Shown: positions 1-6,519 of the stretch, piece by piece | Numbering within the stretch: the stretch's first letter is position 1 | How the letters are laid out: each line of letters starts with the position of its first letter | DNA from: JBBQIY01 sp964618405 | GTDB taxonomy: Bacteria > Verrucomicrobiota > Kiritimatiellia > RFP12 > UBA3636 | Direction: 5' to 3' | Length of the DNA stretch: 14,004 bases | Assembly (NCBI GenBank): GCA_964618405.1 | Contig: CAZUAY010000083.1 | Location: 1 to 14,004, forward strand | Program-made: the position numbers and the translations under genes | Notes under the pieces: generated by a model | Database searches by the model: none | What the model was told of the DNA's origin: nothing | What the model saw: the letters and a program-made list of their open reading frames with translations, nothing else

Positions 1-11
1 GCCGGAATCGT

Positions 12-30
12 CCGCGATCACCGATCGCGG
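12..30. repeat. Short GC-rich palindrome, REP-like
   Basis: A perfect 8-base inverted repeat, CCGCGATC and GATCGCGG, is separated by ACC. It lies in intergenic DNA and is followed by CTACAGGCTCG. Short GC-rich palindromes of this kind are often dispersed many times in bacterial genomes, but only one copy is visible here, so the repeat status is inferred from its form. Confidence 0.5.
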
Positions 31-156
31 CTACAGGCTCGCCCACTCGCAACTCCCAACTCGCTACTTCTTCCCGATCACTGGGGAATTGAATCGAAAA
101 ACCATGGTCGTCGAGATGCCTGCCTCTTCGAGGACAAGACGCAAAGTAAACGAGCC

Positions 157-175
157 CCTCTGCGTGTGGCAGAGG
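157..175. repeat. Perfect 7-base hairpin in intergenic DNA
   Basis: CCTCTGC and GCAGAGG form a perfect stem around the loop GTGTG. No T-tract follows on either strand, so it is not an obvious terminator. No nearby gene explains it, and it could be part of the same intergenic repeat mosaic as the neighbouring palindromes. Confidence 0.4.
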
Positions 176-265
176 CGCAGTGAGTTAGCCAAGGGCTGTG
201 GGCGCATTCAGTCTGCCAGTTGAGTTCTCTCCCTTCGGGGGCACGTGGAGTAATGGATACGATCT

Positions 266-366
266 TTTGGAGTGCGGGGGCAAGGGGTATTCCCCGCGAC
301 ACCGCTTTGTTTGACTCCCTCATCGTGTAAAGCGGTGTCGCGCTTCGCTTGCCACCGCACTCCAAA
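266..366. repeat. REPIN-like pair of inverted palindromic repeats
   Basis: Two related arms face each other around a 20-base centre (309-328). The outer blocks at 266-284 and 348-366 are inverted copies over 19 bases with one mismatch. The inner blocks at 295-308 and 329-342 are perfect inverted copies over 14 bases. The short apical pieces differ: GGGTATTCCC at 285-294 on the left and CTTCG at 343-347 on the right. Each arm can also fold on its own (GCGGTG with CACCGC in the right arm). This is the architecture of REPINs or BIMEs, in which two REP elements face each other and are mobilised in trans by RAYT transposases. No RAYT gene is in the window. The assignment rests on structure, and copy number is not shown. 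Confidence 0.65.
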
Positions 367-559
367 TCGCAGCCCGTCGCATCGGTTCACGCAGAGCACA
401 ACACCTGGCCTTGCTTGTTATCGCTTTCTACCCGTTTTAGAATCCACCCAAAAAAATTCAGAGGTCGGTCCCGAATGGCGCTAACTTAAGCCCAAAACCT
501 CGTCCGATTGCCTACCCCCTCCTTACTTTCACTCGGCGTTTGGAAATTCTTTTAGTAGG

Positions 560-1345
560 CTAGCGACTTTTTTCATGACGATGTTGGAGTACGCGGCTGG
601 CGATAACCGTGAGAACGGTAACCAACAGCATGAGTGTGGAGAGCGCATTGATCATGGGGAGGCGGGGGCTGCGTTTGATCATGCCGTATATTTTGACGGG
701 TAGCGTATCGGATCCTGGGCCTGAGACGAAGAAGGTGATGACAAAATCGTCAATTGAAAGCGTAAACGCCAACAGACCTCCTGCGACAATGCCAGGTAGC
801 ATAAGCGGAAATTGAACGCGCCAAAATGTCGTCCAAGCATTGGCTCCGAGATCTTGTGCCGCTTCGATGTAGCTGATGTCGAAGTCCTGCAATCGGCCGA
901 GAACCGCCATGGCGACGTAGCTTAGACAGAAGGTCGTGTGGGCGAGGAAGACGGTATACAGGCTTTGCCTCATGCCGATTGCAATGAAGAACAGCAACAT
1001 GCTGATACCCATAAGGATGTCGGGCAGTACGAGGTGCGTGTAAATCAATCCATAGTGGAAGAGTTGAATCTTGCCCTTCCATCGATTGAGGGCGAGGGCA
1101 GCGGTTGTTCCCAGGATAACGGAGAGCGCCGTCGAGGCTACCGCAACTTTAATGGTGTTGAGCATGGCGTGCCAGATTTCTCGGTCGTTGAAAAGTATGA
1201 TGTACCATTTGAGCGTAAAACCTTCCCATGCACCGCTGAATTTAGAGGCATTGAAGGAGTTGACGATCAGCACAACGATCGGGATGTAAAAGAAAAGCAT
1301 GACGGACCAGAGTACTGATCGGGAACGACGTTCCATTTTCTTCAT
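560..1345 (-). CDS. potC: Spermidine/putrescine-type ABC transporter permease PotC
   Basis: Inner-membrane permease subunit of a polyamine-type ABC importer, expected to pair with PotB and to be driven by PotA. The 261 residues show about six membrane segments (roughly 13-32, 66-88, 99-125, 132-150, 183-207 and 237-253). The EAA loop that docks on the ATPase is at about 161-186, starting EAAQDLGA with the conserved glycine. The segment SIDDFVITFFVSGPGSDTLP (about 197-216) is characteristic of PotC-type permeases, and the length is normal for the family. The ATG overlaps the potB stop as ATGA (1342-1345), and an AAGGTG ribosome site lies about 7 bases upstream inside potB, so translation is probably coupled. 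It is the last gene of the visible operon; no potD follows. The exact substrate (spermidine, putrescine or another cation) cannot be read from the sequence. Confidence 0.9.
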   Translation of the reverse strand: MKKMERRSRSVLWSVMLFFYIPIVVLIVNSFNASKFSGAWEGFTLKWYIILFNDREIWHAMLNTIKVAVASTALSVILGTTAALALNRWKGKIQLFHYGLIYTHLVLPDILMGISMLLFFIAIGMRQSLYTVFLAHTTFCLSYVAMAVLGRLQDFDISYIEAAQDLGANAWTTFWRVQFPLMLPGIVAGGLLAFTLSIDDFVITFFVSGPGSDTLPVKIYGMIKRSPRLPMINALSTLMLLVTVLTVIASRVLQHRHEKSR

Positions 1346-2328
1346 GGATGGTCACCTTTCACGTGTCGGCGAATAGCAGTCATGTCGGAGACGGCTTCAG
1401 GCTCCGTGACGCCGATGTTGCGCTTACGCAGGATGGCCCAGCCGAGGAACGGCGGCAGAAGCACGCCGAGCATGAGGAGCGCAGAGAGTGCGCTGGCATG
1501 CGGCAAGTTGCGGTCAGGGATGGCCCGCTGGGCGATTTTTGTTCCAATCATTTCGCTGTTAGCGCCTCCGACCATATCGGGAATGACGTATGAGCCGAGG
1601 GCGGGTATCAGAACCATGAGTGTTGCGGAAAAGATGCCAGCACGAATTCCGGGTATGAAAATTTTCAGAAAGGCTCGGCTGGGGCTGGCGCCGAGATCGA
1701 GACCTGCTTCCATGAGATTGAAGTCGAATTTTTCGGCAGCGGCGAAGAGCGGGAGCATGGCGAAGGGCAGATACGTGTAGACCATGACCAGCAGCACAGC
1801 GATCGGGTTGTAAAGGAGTTGCTGATCTGGCGAGATTAGGCTGTAGTGTAGCATCAGATTACGGATGACGCCATCCGGGTGGAGCAGAAGTTTCCAAGCA
1901 AAGACGCGGATGAGAAAACTGGTCCAGAAGGGGAGAATGACCATGCCGACCATGATGTGGCGCATGGATCGCGAGGCGCGTGCCATGGCGAATGAACAGG
2001 GGATTGAGATGAGGATGCAGATGCCCGTAGCAGCAACGCTGAGCCAGAGGGTCCGCCAGACGATGGAAGGGTAGTCTGGGTTGGATATATTGCTCCACGT
2101 GCTGAGCGTCCAGCCTTTTCCGATACCGCCGTCGAGGGCAGTTGGGTGAAAGGAAAGCGTAAAGAGCAGAATAGACGGAATGAGAAAAAATATAATCATC
2201 CATCCCGCGGAAGGCATTGTCAGAAAAATCTCTTTGAGATGGCGTTTGAAGCGGGCACTCGGGGGCATTTCAGGGTGCTGGCCTTGCGCCAAAAGCGAGT
2301 TGTCAGGGTCACTCTTTTGTGTCGCCAT
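1342..2328 (-). CDS. potB: Spermidine/putrescine-type ABC transporter permease PotB
   Basis: First permease subunit of the polyamine-type importer. I chose the ATG at 2328 (328 residues) because AGGAG sits 7 bases upstream. The longer frame from 2460 has a Ser/Thr/Lys-rich start and lies inside potA, with no sign of being translated. About six membrane segments are visible (roughly 43-60, 95-115, 126-146, 175-198, 232-255 and 283-303) after a hydrophilic N-terminal extension of about 35 residues. The EAA loop runs from about 207 (EAGLDLGASPSRAF) to the IPG at 225-227. The gene begins inside the last 20 bases of potA and ends in a 4-base overlap with potC, a tightly coupled operon layout. The N-terminal extension is somewhat long for the family. 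Confidence 0.9.
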   Translation of the reverse strand: MATQKSDPDNSLLAQGQHPEMPPSARFKRHLKEIFLTMPSAGWMIIFFLIPSILLFTLSFHPTALDGGIGKGWTLSTWSNISNPDYPSIVWRTLWLSVAATGICILISIPCSFAMARASRSMRHIMVGMVILPFWTSFLIRVFAWKLLLHPDGVIRNLMLHYSLISPDQQLLYNPIAVLLVMVYTYLPFAMLPLFAAAEKFDFNLMEAGLDLGASPSRAFLKIFIPGIRAGIFSATLMVLIPALGSYVIPDMVGGANSEMIGTKIAQRAIPDRNLPHASALSALLMLGVLLPPFLGWAILRKRNIGVTEPEAVSDMTAIRRHVKGDHP

Positions 2329-3529
2329 CGTCACGCTCCTCTTTTGCCGATGTTTCGTTTTCGACTGGGGCGTCCATATCGCCGATGTTTTCTGGAGGGA
2401 GAAGGAGCAAGTCTTCGTCCGTCTCGCTGTACTGCTCGAGCATATAGCCGTCATCGGCATGCCAAGATACCCAGACTTGATCCCCCCATCTGATTGGTTT
2501 TTGGTCGAGGAGGAATCGGTTGTGAGACTGCATCACGGATAGTCTGTAGCCGCCGACGCGAACCCAGAAGCGCGTATGGGAGCCTTGATAGACGGCATCT
2601 TCAACCTTTACGGAGTAGGTGTTCAGCTTGCCGTCTAGATTTTCTGGCGGTAAGTGTGACAGGCGCATTTTCTCGGGACGTACGCTCAGGTGCACAGGAC
2701 TTCCAAGTTTGATGTGCTTGTCGTTGAAGCAGACAATGGGGTCGAAGTCGGGAAATTCAACTTTGCAGTATTCTACGTTGAGGCTCTGCGAGACTTTACC
2801 GTCGAAAAAGTTCGTGTCGCCGATGAAGGCGGCGACAAATGAGGAGCGGGGCTCTTCATAAATTTTGGCAGGGGTTTCAATCTGTTCAATCCGCCCTTCG
2901 TTCATGACGGCAATGCGGTCGCTCAGCGACATGGCTTCGCCTTGATCGTGCGTCACATAGAGAAACGTGATGCCGACTTCGTCATGAATGAGGTCGAGTT
3001 CAATTTGCATGTGCTGGCGGAGCTTCAGGTCGAGGGCCGCGAGGGGTTCATCGAGGAGGAGCACTTGCGGATGGTTGACAAGCGCGCGGGCGATGGCGAC
3101 GCGTTGCTTCTGCCCTCCGCTGATCTGATTGGGCTTCTTCTCGTCATGTCCATGCATCTGAATGAGATCAAGCATGGCATCGACTTCTCGGTCTATCTCT
3201 TTTTGGGGGCGTTTGGCAACCTTGAGACCGAATGCGATGTTATCGCGGACGCTAAGATGGGGAAAGAGCGCATAGTTCTGGAAAACCGTGTTCACACGGC
3301 GCTTATTCGGCGGGAGTCGGGTGATATCCTTGCCATCGAGGAAGATGCGTCCGTTGTCAGGTGTTTCGAAGCCTGCGAGCATCCTCAGCAGTGTTGTTTT
3401 TCCGCAACCACTGGGTCCGAGAAGGGAGTAAAATTCACCTTTTCGCACTCCGAGGGTGACATCATCGACAGCCGTCAGTTTGCCGAAGCGCTTGGTCACA
3501 TTTTCGAAGATCAAGAAGTCTGCCGCCAT
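2309..3529 (-). CDS. potA: Spermidine/putrescine-type ABC transporter ATPase PotA
   Basis: Cytoplasmic ATP-hydrolysing subunit that powers import through PotB and PotC. All ABC landmarks are in place: Walker A GPSGCGKT at 38-45, Q-loop glutamine 84, signature ISGGQ at 136-140, Walker B LLLDEP at 157-162 and switch histidine 194. After about residue 240 comes a C-terminal TOBE-type regulatory domain of about 130 residues, then an acidic tail rich in Glu and Asp. The family usually has about 370-380 residues, so the 406 here reflect that tail. The tail codons overlap the start of potB by 20 bases. A GGAG ribosome site lies 7 bases before the ATG. Upstream, at only 42 bases, is a long hairpin and then tRNA-Pro. 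A CUT1 sugar or Fe(III) importer ATPase looks similar, but the PotB/PotC partners favour polyamines. Confidence 0.92.
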   Translation of the reverse strand: MAADFLIFENVTKRFGKLTAVDDVTLGVRKGEFYSLLGPSGCGKTTLLRMLAGFETPDNGRIFLDGKDITRLPPNKRRVNTVFQNYALFPHLSVRDNIAFGLKVAKRPQKEIDREVDAMLDLIQMHGHDEKKPNQISGGQKQRVAIARALVNHPQVLLLDEPLAALDLKLRQHMQIELDLIHDEVGITFLYVTHDQGEAMSLSDRIAVMNEGRIEQIETPAKIYEEPRSSFVAAFIGDTNFFDGKVSQSLNVEYCKVEFPDFDPIVCFNDKHIKLGSPVHLSVRPEKMRLSHLPPENLDGKLNTYSVKVEDAVYQGSHTRFWVRVGGYRLSVMQSHNRFLLDQKPIRWGDQVWVSWHADDGYMLEQYSETDEDLLLLPPENIGDMDAPVENETSAKEERDDGDTKE

Positions 3530-3571
3530 ATTATTGCTCCGGAACGGGTTCTATGGGCTGTGGGTTAGAAG

Positions 3572-3609
3572 AACAAGGAACTTGCGGTTTAACGCGCAAG
3601 CTCCTTGTT
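3572..3609 (-). terminator. Long hairpin after tRNA-Pro, candidate terminator or attenuator
   Basis: A 15-base stem (3572-3586 with 3595-3609) closes on an 8-base loop. On the minus strand there is one G-T wobble and no gap. It begins 4 bases after the tRNA CCA end and stops 42 bases before the potA start. On the minus strand the bases that follow are TTGTTCTTCTAACC, a poor T-tract, so it may terminate inefficiently, mark the tRNA 3' processing region, or act as a partial terminator between tRNA and potA. On the plus strand it is followed only by TTTAAG. Confidence 0.55.
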
Positions 3610-3613
3610 TAAG

Positions 3614-3690
3614 TGGTCGGGGCATCGAGATTTGAACTCGAGACCTCTTGACCCCCAGTCAAGCGCGCTACCAGTCTGCGCTATGCCCCG
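3614..3690 (-). tRNA. tRNA-Pro (anticodon GGG)
   Basis: The 77 bases fold as a full cloverleaf: acceptor CGGGGCA with TGCCCCG, D stem GCGC with GCGC, anticodon stem CTTGA with TCAAG around loop CTGGGGG, five-base variable region AGGTC, and T stem TCGAG with CTCGA around TTCAAAT. The discriminator is A and the CCA is encoded. Anticodon positions 34-36 read GGG, which decodes CCC and CCU proline codons. A good sigma70-type promoter lies about 40 bases upstream (3731-3760) and a strong hairpin follows directly. All stems are perfectly paired, so it looks functional. Confidence 0.95.
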
Positions 3691-3730
3691 TTTGCAGTCA
3701 TGCCTCACTCTAAGATGTGACACGCGGTTG

Positions 3731-3760
3731 AAAGTAGCAAAATATACCTCGGTATGTCAA
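3731..3760 (-). promoter_or_regulatory. Sigma70-type promoter of tRNA-Pro
   Basis: On the minus strand there is a perfect -35 TTGACA (3755-3760), an 18-base spacer and a -10 TACTTT (3731-3736). An AT-rich stretch just upstream could serve as an UP element. The expected start of transcription is near 3724, about 34 bases before the mature tRNA. It may also feed potABC through the hairpin at 3572-3609. Confidence 0.65.
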
Positions 3761-3860
3761 TGAAAAATTACATGAAGTTTGTACTCGGGAAGTGACCGGG
3801 GGCAAGTATGTGGGTCATGGGGTTTGGGTTTTAAACACAGAGAGTTTGAGACATGGCGAG

Positions 3861-4577
3861 TCAGCTTTGTGGCAGAGTCAGCAGCATGAGGTTTGTGGCG
3901 TTGAAGCCGGCGTGCATGGCGATGCTGGTGAGCAGGGAGCCGGAGCGTAGATAGAGGGCGGCGAAGGCAACGCCGAGTAGGCAGAGCGATAGCGTGTTGA
4001 CAGGGCTGAGATGGAGAAGCCCGAAGAACAGGGAAGAGGTAATGACGGCGAAAAAAGTGCCTCGCTGGCGCTTCAATACGGAGACGAGAATCCCGCGGTA
4101 GAGGACTTCCTCTGCAAAAGGAACGACGGTAATGGAGACGAGCAATACGGCACCCGCGACGGGAAGCGGAGTTTTTTCCAGCATGATGGATTGCATGATG
4201 GTTTGAGGAGCTGGCGGTGCGCCCGTGAAGTGGGTGATGGCGAGACCTGTGAGGTAGGCGAGGGTCAGGGTTGCGGGTACGGAAAGGACGCCAAAAATGA
4301 GCCCTTGCATAATTTCGCGGACGGGATTTTGGATTCCGAATAGTGAACGAAGCGTGATGCGGTTCTGAACGAGTCTTCTCGTGACGAGTGCAACGGCGAA
4401 TGCCGCAGGCAGAAGCATGGCGAGCACGTGTGTGGCATTGAGGGCGGGGGGGGCGCCTAGCTCAACGCCAGAGAAGCGAGCAAGGATTCCACTCGCGACG
4501 GTAAAAAGGCCAAATAAGACAGCGGCGATGGCATCCGTGTCGTCCCAAGCCGTCTGCGTGTTGTTTGAGCTGCTCAT
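3861..4577 (-). CDS. CPBP-family intramembrane metalloprotease (Abi/CAAX-like)
   Basis: Multi-pass membrane protein of 238 residues with the three motifs of the CPBP (CAAX protease and bacteriocin-processing, Abi) family: EEVLYR with E156, E157 and R161; FGLLH with F185 and H189; and HAGFN with H222 and N226. In characterised relatives the glutamates and histidines form the active site inside the membrane. Substrates of bacterial members are mostly unknown; some affect bacteriocin immunity or signalling. The ATG overlaps the stop of the upstream GYF-domain gene as ATGA (4574-4577), so translation is likely coupled and the two products may act together. It is the last gene of a four-gene minus-strand cluster. 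I see no terminator in the 170 bases before the tRNA. The family call is firm; the biological role is open. Confidence 0.85.
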   Translation of the reverse strand: MSSSNNTQTAWDDTDAIAAVLFGLFTVASGILARFSGVELGAPPALNATHVLAMLLPAAFAVALVTRRLVQNRITLRSLFGIQNPVREIMQGLIFGVLSVPATLTLAYLTGLAITHFTGAPPAPQTIMQSIMLEKTPLPVAGAVLLVSITVVPFAEEVLYRGILVSVLKRQRGTFFAVITSSLFFGLLHLSPVNTLSLCLLGVAFAALYLRSGSLLTSIAMHAGFNATNLMLLTLPQS

Positions 4578-5989
4578 TTTCTGAGTCGTAAAATTCTTAC
4601 TTTGGGGACGGCAGAGCGCAGGGCAGGCTTGGTTCGGAAGACGATATCAAGCGTCCAGAGGCGTCGCAGGAGATGCAGGGGCAGCGTGAGGATGGCGATG
4701 AGGAAGAGCAGCGGTGCTGCGATTTGTCCGTTGAATCCCAGACTTATCACTAGCGGTAAGGGGATTGCTAATGCAATTGTGGCACCGCCGAGGATCAGAA
4801 GATAGCGTATAAACCAAAACCCAGTGTTCCGCAGAGCAGTAGCGAAGGCCTTCATAAACGGGCTGTCTTCTAATACGACGTACGGCGTCACAAAATCTCG
4901 GACATAGCTGTTGATAAGATTATCGGCAAGTGCGCAGAGGACTAATTTTGTGATAATGTCGAGGACGATTTTTTGCGTAATAGCTTGATCGTGAGGGATG
5001 GCCGTTAGTTGCATGACTGCCCATGTGCCAATGCCAAGAAATACTACCAGCGAGAGTATTCGGATCACAAACATTCCTCGGAAGAGCGAGGCTGCGGACT
5101 TGTCAGCTTCAATCCACGTTGCGAATATGACATCGTCGGGCCGATAGAGCCTGGCCAGCAGCATGGCGTTTCCGCGTGCAGAGAACCAAGAGCCAATGGC
5201 ATACAGGAACAGGATGCTAAGTGCGGGGACCACCAGTTCCCTCGTATGACCGCCTTTTGCGAACCAAGCGGACAGTGCGATGGCTGTGTTGCGCATGGCC
5301 TCGCCGAATAAGATAATTTCTTCGTTACTTGTCAGTTGTTCACTTTTCGGTTTTACGGTGGCGTCTCCAGACAGATTCCATTTAAAGAGCCCAGAGTGAG
5401 CGACCTCTTGGAGCCCCAATGTCTTGATTTGGCTGGTCGCGGCGCTGTTTTCATCATTGGTCATCAGACTGGTAGAAGGATTCGAAGGGGAAAGCGTGTT
5501 GCCGATCAGCCATGCAAAAGGACTCGGCTGGGAGAGCATGGTGAGCATGAGACAGAGGGCGAAGAAGAACCAGCGGCGAGGCGAGAACGTCGTAAACAAC
5601 AAAATCTGCGTGTTATGCCAAGCGCGTTTGAGCGATGCAATGCAGATCACCTTCTGCGGCGTGTTGTCCTCAGGTGCGGTCCCGTCGCTCTTTTGTGCAA
5701 AAGGGGATTTTAATGCATTCGTAGCGAGTAGGATTTCAATGGTAGGGACTTTATTTGCAGGTGCGGAGGACGGATTGTCGAGGGGAGGCGTCGGCGTCGG
5801 GGGCTCTGCACTGGGTGGTGGGAAGAGCCCCGTCATGGTGGAGGCTTGGCGCCATTCTGAACCAAAAGAAGAAGTCCAAATTAGATCATTGGATCCGAGC
5901 TTGCCGGATTCCACTGCGGTTCTGAGTTCGTCCCAAGAGAGAGGGCCTGTGCGTGTTCCTTGAACCGCGTAATACCATGAAACATTCAT
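4574..5989 (-). CDS. GYF_2 (DUF4339) domain multi-pass membrane protein
   Basis: The 471-residue protein starts with a GYF_2/DUF4339-like domain (about residues 4-56: WYY near the start, GPLSWDEL, then IWTSSFGSEWRQAS), a small module thought to bind other proteins or peptides. A Pro/Ser-rich linker follows (about 57-80). A hydrophobic segment near 137-155, a polar region near 165-225 and several further membrane segments (about 250-270, 305-325, 392-418 and 424-442) make up the rest. The C-terminus is very basic. I do not recognise the membrane part as a named family. The ATG overlaps the cvpA stop (ATGA, 5986-5989) with no clear ribosome site, so it is probably translated by coupling; the next gene is joined the same way. 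Role unknown; a scaffold in the envelope is an inference from the domain layout. Confidence 0.75.
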   Translation of the reverse strand: MNVSWYYAVQGTRTGPLSWDELRTAVESGKLGSNDLIWTSSFGSEWRQASTMTGLFPPPSAEPPTPTPPLDNPSSAPANKVPTIEILLATNALKSPFAQKSDGTAPEDNTPQKVICIASLKRAWHNTQILLFTTFSPRRWFFFALCLMLTMLSQPSPFAWLIGNTLSPSNPSTSLMTNDENSAATSQIKTLGLQEVAHSGLFKWNLSGDATVKPKSEQLTSNEEIILFGEAMRNTAIALSAWFAKGGHTRELVVPALSILFLYAIGSWFSARGNAMLLARLYRPDDVIFATWIEADKSAASLFRGMFVIRILSLVVFLGIGTWAVMQLTAIPHDQAITQKIVLDIITKLVLCALADNLINSYVRDFVTPYVVLEDSPFMKAFATALRNTGFWFIRYLLILGGATIALAIPLPLVISLGFNGQIAAPLLFLIAILTLPLHLLRRLWTLDIVFRTKPALRSAVPKVRILRLRK

Positions 5990-6501
5990 AATGGGGACAT
6001 TCTATTCTTGGCGTAAAGGATGAGGGGTTCGGAGAGGCGTCCCGTCATGGAGTCCTGAAAAAGGGTTTTTTGGATTCGATCATTCGGCAGAGAGTACAGA
6101 AAAAAGCATGCAACGACGATCGCGATTGAGGTGGTGAGCATCGAGACAATCGCCCCGATAATAGCGTCAGCCGGTTGTCCGACAATAATGCGGAGGAATT
6201 TTTTCGTCAAGAAGTTCACCAGAAGGCCGACGACAGCGGCGACGAGGATGGCACCGATCATCGCGATAACTTTCCAGGGCAATTCGGAGCCGGTGAGGAC
6301 ATGGTTTTTGAGGAGCGGATAGAGCAAAAGCGTAATGGCAATGCCAGCGGCAAGGGCGAAGAATCTTCCGCATTCCCCCGCCAAGCCTCGGACGGATCCA
6401 GCGATACAAAAGATGACGATCAGCGTGATTGCTGTGGCATCGATGCAACCGGCTGCGGTTATCTGGTCAAGCATGGCGATGAAGCTTATGTCCGTGGGCA
6501 T
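5986..6501 (-). CDS. cvpA: CvpA-family membrane protein
   Basis: Small inner-membrane protein of 171 residues with four predicted membrane segments (about 22-40, 47-63, 77-99 and 112-136). It has the conserved early GSVRGLAGE-like turn (35-43), and its length fits the CvpA family, named from colicin V production in E. coli. CvpA proteins are widespread and have been linked to envelope homeostasis; their biochemical activity is unknown. The first ATG is used; an inner Met at residue 9 has no better ribosome site. It starts 18 bases after the TPR lipoprotein gene and overlaps the GYF gene by 4 bases. The symbol refers to the family, not to a proven orthologue. Confidence 0.75.
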   Translation of the reverse strand: MPTDISFIAMLDQITAAGCIDATAITLIVIFCIAGSVRGLAGECGRFFALAAGIAITLLLYPLLKNHVLTGSELPWKVIAMIGAILVAAVVGLLVNFLTKKFLRIIVGQPADAIIGAIVSMLTTSIAIVVACFFLYSLPNDRIQKTLFQDSMTGRLSEPLILYAKNRMSPL

Positions 6502-6519
6502 AGGTTTTTCTCTCTTGCA

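Larger units (their letters stand above)
1..559. other. Non-coding, repeat-rich region downstream of potC
   Basis: I see no convincing gene here. The open frames on both strands are short, lack ribosome binding sites, have low-complexity Arg/Ser-rich translations and run through palindromes. The stretch holds a short GC-rich palindrome (12-30), a perfect hairpin (157-175), a large REPIN-like inverted repeat (266-366) and a widely spaced inverted repeat GCCTAC/GTAGGC (510-515 and 555-560) touching the potC stop codon. No hairpin followed by a T-tract lies just downstream of potC on the minus strand, so the end of the pot transcript is unclear. Confidence 0.7.

Noticed and set aside
78..399. 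Minus-strand frames at 78-365 and 208-399
   Set aside because: Both cross the REPIN-like palindromes, have no ribosome site and give unnatural compositions; they are by-products of the repeats.
938..1318. Plus-strand frames opposite potC and other minus-strand genes (for example 938-1318, 2942-3568, 8637-9323)
   Set aside because: They are antisense shadows of well-supported genes, without ribosome sites or recognisable protein features.
2329..2460. Longer potB start at 2460
   Set aside because: It would overlap potA by about 150 bases and add 44 atypical residues, while the ATG at 2328 has a good AGGAG site.
3861..4577. Abi-type phage defence gene
   Set aside because: CPBP proteins are sometimes labelled Abi, but this gene sits in a housekeeping-looking membrane operon with no defence neighbours, so a defence role is not supported.
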